Shown here piece by piece: positions 32,134-34,863 of a DNA stretch of 34,863 nt. This DNA is from Desulfamplus magnetovallimortis. Lineage in GTDB: Bacteria > Desulfobacterota > Desulfobacteria > Desulfobacterales > Desulfobacteraceae. The notes beneath the pieces were generated by a model that worked only from the letters and a program-made list of their open reading frames with translations, did no database searches and was not told the DNA's origin. The stretch is from the NCBI RefSeq assembly GCF_900170035.1, contig NZ_LT828545.1:41366-76228 (forward strand), given 5' to 3'. Position 1 is the first letter of the stretch, and each line of letters starts with the position of its first letter. The position numbers and the translations under genes are program-made.

Positions 32134-32886
32134 ATGCAGAAAAAAAACAGAGCCAATTTTCAAAAAGCTAAAAAAAGCAGGGTTTTCCAGGATGTTGTCG
32201 GGCAGATTCAGGATGCCATTCTTGATGGGAAATTATCCCCTGGTGACAAATTGCCACCGGAAAGAGAACTTCAAGATACCTTTAATGTAAGCAGAGGAAC
32301 ACTAAGGGAAGCATTAAGAGTACTTGAGCAAAAGGGGCTTATTGAAATTCGTCTTGGAACTGGCGGCGGCTCCATGGTTAGGGAAGCCGGAGCTGAACAG
32401 TTGACAGAGACCCTTGCTCTTATGATAAGGTCAGGCCGTGTCTCTGTTCTGGATATTGGTGAGTTCCGTGAAGGGATGGAGGGCAGGATTGCATCACTTG
32501 CTGCTGATCGCGCTTCAGAGGATGATATACGTAAATTGGAAGAGCTTCTAAATCAGGCTGTCAGTTGTTCTGAAAGGGGAAAAGATGGCTGGGAGGATTT
32601 TCTGGATGTTGATGAGGCCATTCACAAGGAAGTTGCAAGAATAGCCGGAAACGCATTGTATCGCTACTCTGCCCAGGTGGTACATGATAATATCAGAAGT
32701 TATTATGATCAATACCTTGAATTCTCAAGTAGCCGCATACATGAGAATCGTATTGATCTTGAACAACTGGTGAACGCCATCAAGTCCCGCAATGGTGAAG
32801 AAGCAGCCAGAATAGCTGAAAAACATGTTCATGCCTTTAATGTCCGTATGCGTGAAAAGGAGGCGATGGCACAGGGTAAAAACTGA
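32134..32886 (+). CDS. GntR-family (FadR subfamily) transcriptional regulator
   Basis: It has 250 residues. The winged helix is at ~17-85: GKLSPGDKLPPERELQDTFNVSRGTLREALRVLEQKGLIEIR is the GntR signature, followed by the LGTGGGSMV wing. The C-terminal all-alpha FCD domain (~100-240) has EFREGMEG, the FLDVDEAIHKEVARIAGN segment and the ARIAEKHV helix carrying typical metal-site Asp/His residues (D in DVDEAIH, H in EKHVH). FadR-type regulators respond to small carboxylates or acyl-CoAs; the ligand here cannot be told. No metabolic operon lies directly beside it. Its own promoter carries a matching palindrome. Confidence 0.93.
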   Translation: MQKKNRANFQKAKKSRVFQDVVGQIQDAILDGKLSPGDKLPPERELQDTFNVSRGTLREALRVLEQKGLIEIRLGTGGGSMVREAGAEQLTETLALMIRSGRVSVLDIGEFREGMEGRIASLAADRASEDDIRKLEELLNQAVSCSERGKDGWEDFLDVDEAIHKEVARIAGNALYRYSAQVVHDNIRSYYDQYLEFSSSRIHENRIDLEQLVNAIKSRNGEEAARIAEKHVHAFNVRMREKEAMAQGKN

Positions 32887-33254
32887 GTCTGGAAAGGGAA
32901 AAGGAGAATTTGGAATAAGTTGTTTAGGATTTTTTTCAGTTCTGAAGCTGTTTCCACTCTTTTTCCAGATTATTATAAATGTCTTGGAGTTCATCAATGT
33001 TTCTAAAAAAGCAACTCTTGTATATTTAAGCAGCCACGCATCATGTTGCAGTCTTTCTCTACACTTGTGACTCACCGGCTACACGGTTTCCAGCTTTGAT
33101 CTCAGACTCATGCAATTTTTCATATTAATTACATGGCTGTGGCTGCATTCGGTTAAGCGGTCTAACAGCTCTGGAGAACAGCATGGTGGCCAACTCAAAG
33201 GCCTGTTGGTTCATATCTTCCAGGTTTTTGAAACTGCGGCCCTTCATGAGAGGT
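32887..33254. other. Gene-free region after the FadR-type gene, possible transposase remnant
   Basis: No intact gene is seen. On the minus strand 33125-33247 encodes a 40-residue fragment starting MKGRSFKNLEDMNQQAFE, which faintly resembles the end of an IS21-type transposase (GRxFxxLxDLNxQ). It stops at 33125 and its upstream side is cut by the repeat unit at 33255. This is a weak, by-eye resemblance. Confidence 0.25.
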
Positions 33255-33338
33255 TTTATATGAAAGTCTCCGTAACAGCCTGTTTTGAAAATGACTTTCA
33301 TCCCTTCGATTGTGGCGGTGATCAGCCATGTACGTTAT
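33255..33338. repeat. Single two-hairpin repeat unit overlapping the stop codon of the radical SAM gene
   Basis: Orientation as at 15308. Hairpin B ATGAAAGTC / GACTTTCAT is intact; hairpin A (TGGCGG-TGATCA-GCCA) is partly unpaired. The terminal TACGTTAT supplies the TAA stop of the gene at 33335-34863. Confidence 0.9.
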
Positions 33339-34863
33339 ACAAAAAATTCCATCAATCCACTTTTGAACTCTTCAAACTTGCTTAACTCATTAAGACTCTC
33401 ATTTTTATTTTCGGCAGATTTCTCCTCAAGTTCTCCATATTGCAAGTATTTTTGAGCAAATAAAGGAATATCATTCTCTCTAATTTGTCTGCTCTTCATT
33501 TCCCTGCGCCTCTCTATAAACACCTTCCTTTTATTATTGATCTTGACTGTTTTGAAAGGATTGTTGTAACTCATGGTCTCTTTTAATGCTGTATTAAAGT
33601 AACTTAAATGAAGGGAGAGGGTGGCAGAATCCTGCAATGAATGAACATCGTAAGCCTCAAATGAATGTTTACTGGATGCAGTGTTTTCAATGCAAGGTGA
33701 AGCTTCAATGCGAGGGGCGGCTTCAATGCGAGGGGAGGATTCAATGCAAGGGGAAGCCTTGAATCCTTTAGTTAAATCATCGAGATATGGCCAAAGCGAA
33801 CTGTTGAAAAAAAGAGTTTTACCCTCCTTTGGAATATGCCATAAAGATTGATCAAAACCCTGCAATTTTATTTGAAGATCTATGTTTCTTATATCCTCTG
33901 AATCTCCTGTGATGGACATTGATCTGATAAAGCCTGTATCTGTAATATCTTCATATGAGTTCCGTATGAGTCTGGCATTTCTTCTGCGTGAACCTGCTTT
34001 TTGAAACTGGTTGCGATAGGTGAACGAGCAGTAATTTATGGGAAGGAGGATTTTATTTTCAAGGGCATATTTCATGAGTTCCAGGGCAGCCAGCTCGGTT
34101 TCAAGCACTGTTACTCCTGGCCCGTGGAGAAATGTGTAGCCCCTTTTAATGAGTTTTTCCCTGTTGAACTTTGTACACCTTAGCTGATGAAGGTTCATGA
34201 AATTGACCCCTGCATCGTAAAGTTTGGGAATAAGATCTTTTACAGTGGAGATATCTTCAGGTATGGCAGGAATTTCAACTGTGACATGGGGGATGTGTTT
34301 GGCAGCCATCTCAAGCTTTTCAATGTTGTACCTGTCTGCACTCAGATCAAAGCGGATCTCATCAAGCCCAAGGTCAGCAAGATTCTTGAGTTTATCTTCT
34401 GTTATTAGAATACCGTTGGTGTACATCCATATATAATATGGAATCTGTTGTCGTTTTCTTATGGTTTTAAGAAACAGTGTTACCCTTTCCATTGTCATGG
34501 TGGGTTCTCCGCCGCTGAAGCTTACACCCTCTATATCAAATTGTTTAAGATAATCCACATAATCGTCAGGGGTTGGGAAATCAAGATTGTTGGTTCCGGG
34601 AATCCCCTTTTTTTTCTGTGTTGATGGACAATAGAAGCAATGGGCGTTGCAGATATTGTTAACAAAAAGGCACGACCATTTTCCTTGACCGCAAAGCATG
34701 CATCCGGGTGATATATCGTGAATAAATGGTTTTGTTCCTGAGAAAAGAATGCCTGCTGACTTGTCATTTTTTAGATTAACTTCATCGCCGAAATCTCTTT
34801 TACTGCAAGGGTTGTTTAATGACGGAGGTTTATGGTGAGAGCTAAACCCACTCCTTTTATATT
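33335..34863 (-). CDS. Radical SAM protein, 5' end beyond window
   Basis: The frame is open from the window edge; the ATG at 34699 is internal, since the residues before it (GTKPFIHDISPGC) continue a conserved-looking cysteine region and no ATG, GTG or TTG start lies between it and the edge. SPGCMLCGQGKWSC is followed by the radical SAM motif CNAHCFYC, then GVSFSGGEPTM and YTNGILI, as in PflA/MoaA-like SAM enzymes. The extra cysteines just upstream of the cluster motif are unusual. Mid-protein it has NFMNLHQLRCTKFN and PINYCSFTYRNQFQ. A Ser/Pro/Glu-rich stretch with hexapeptide repeats (ASPCIE, SSPRIE, AAPRIE, ASPCIE) follows. The substrate is unknown. The stop codon lies in the terminal bases of a palindromic repeat. 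Confidence 0.85.
   Translation of the reverse strand, partial: YKRSGFSSHHKPPSLNNPCSKRDFGDEVNLKNDKSAGILFSGTKPFIHDISPGCMLCGQGKWSCLFVNNICNAHCFYCPSTQKKKGIPGTNNLDFPTPDDYVDYLKQFDIEGVSFSGGEPTMTMERVTLFLKTIRKRQQIPYYIWMYTNGILITEDKLKNLADLGLDEIRFDLSADRYNIEKLEMAAKHIPHVTVEIPAIPEDISTVKDLIPKLYDAGVNFMNLHQLRCTKFNREKLIKRGYTFLHGPGVTVLETELAALELMKYALENKILLPINYCSFTYRNQFQKAGSRRRNARLIRNSYEDITDTGFIRSMSITGDSEDIRNIDLQIKLQGFDQSLWHIPKEGKTLFFNSSLWPYLDDLTKGFKASPCIESSPRIEAAPRIEASPCIENTASSKHSFEAYDVHSLQDSATLSLHLSYFNTALKETMSYNNPFKTVKINNKRKVFIERRREMKSRQIRENDIPLFAQKYLQYGELEEKSAENKNESLNELSKFEEFKSGLMEFFV
33686..33757 (-). repeat. 18-bp tandem repeat (4 copies) inside the radical SAM gene
   Basis: Four adjoining 18-bp units begin TTCAATGCRAGG on the plus strand (33686, 33704, 33722, 33740), encoding (A/S)SPCIE/APRIE-type hexapeptides. 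The unit length equals that of the repeat in the phosphopantetheinyl transferase gene, but the sequence is unrelated. Confidence 0.93.

Noticed and set aside
33125-33247. IS21-type transposase remnant as a firm pseudogene call
   Set aside because: Only ~20 residues look similar by eye; not enough to annotate as a mobile element.

Overview
The window looks like a piece of a low-GC chromosome from an anaerobic, Desulfobacteraceae-like member of the Desulfobacterota (sulfate-reducing 'Deltaproteobacteria'). The case rests on a complete Rnf operon accompanied by a tetraheme cytochrome c, zinc-ribbon (MJ0042-type) regulatory proteins, several histidine kinases, and type IV pilus retraction ATPases. 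The assignment is inference; no rRNA is present.

Layout. 1-5076 (all minus): a partial acidic zinc-ribbon protein, hpt, a CbpA-like DnaJ protein, a tandem array of an ~80-bp intergenic repeat, and mnmG split by a frameshift in a poly-A run. 5131-6120 (plus): a YhcC-type radical SAM protein, convergent with apbE. 6111-14354 (minus): cytochrome c - rnfC - rnfD - rnfG - rnfE - rnfA - rnfB - apbE. This Rnf is unusual. RnfB is fused to a complete GltD/NfnB-like FAD-NAD(P)H oxidoreductase, and RnfC has lost the recognisable NADH/FMN-site motifs of its family. 14831-16261 (minus): an RseC-like protein and two unknown small proteins. 16391-16957: a large composite palindrome and a tRNA-Asn gene with a clear promoter and terminator.

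17278-27535 (plus): a REC-HK-REC hybrid kinase and a related REC-HK (frameshifted), then a membrane kinase - OmpR-type regulator - phosphopantetheinyl transferase block with overlapping genes, then ftsH - folP - coaX. 27936-31729 (minus): zinc-ribbon/receiver-like protein, two PilT-family ATPases and YggT. 32134-32886 (plus): a FadR/GntR regulator with a palindromic operator next to its promoter. 33335-34863 (minus): a radical SAM protein that runs off the window.

How the parts fit. In the usual model Rnf moves electrons between ferredoxin and NAD+ through RnfC while pumping ions. Here the nucleotide-binding module has apparently moved onto RnfB, RnfC is degenerate at that site, and a periplasmic tetraheme cytochrome leads the gene cluster. 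This suggests a ferredoxin/NAD(P)H-to-cytochrome (or quinone) version of the complex. ApbE would attach FMN to RnfG and RnfD.

Genome-level oddities. Two families of non-coding palindromic elements are scattered between genes: an ~80-bp two-hairpin family of about 13 units at six sites, whose stem shows compensatory changes, and a ~107-bp element with terminal inverted repeats at two sites. Three conserved genes are each broken by one indel in an A-run of 7-9 bases, which looks more like sequencing error than decay. Several conserved enzymes carry Ser-rich or 6-residue-repeat insertions.
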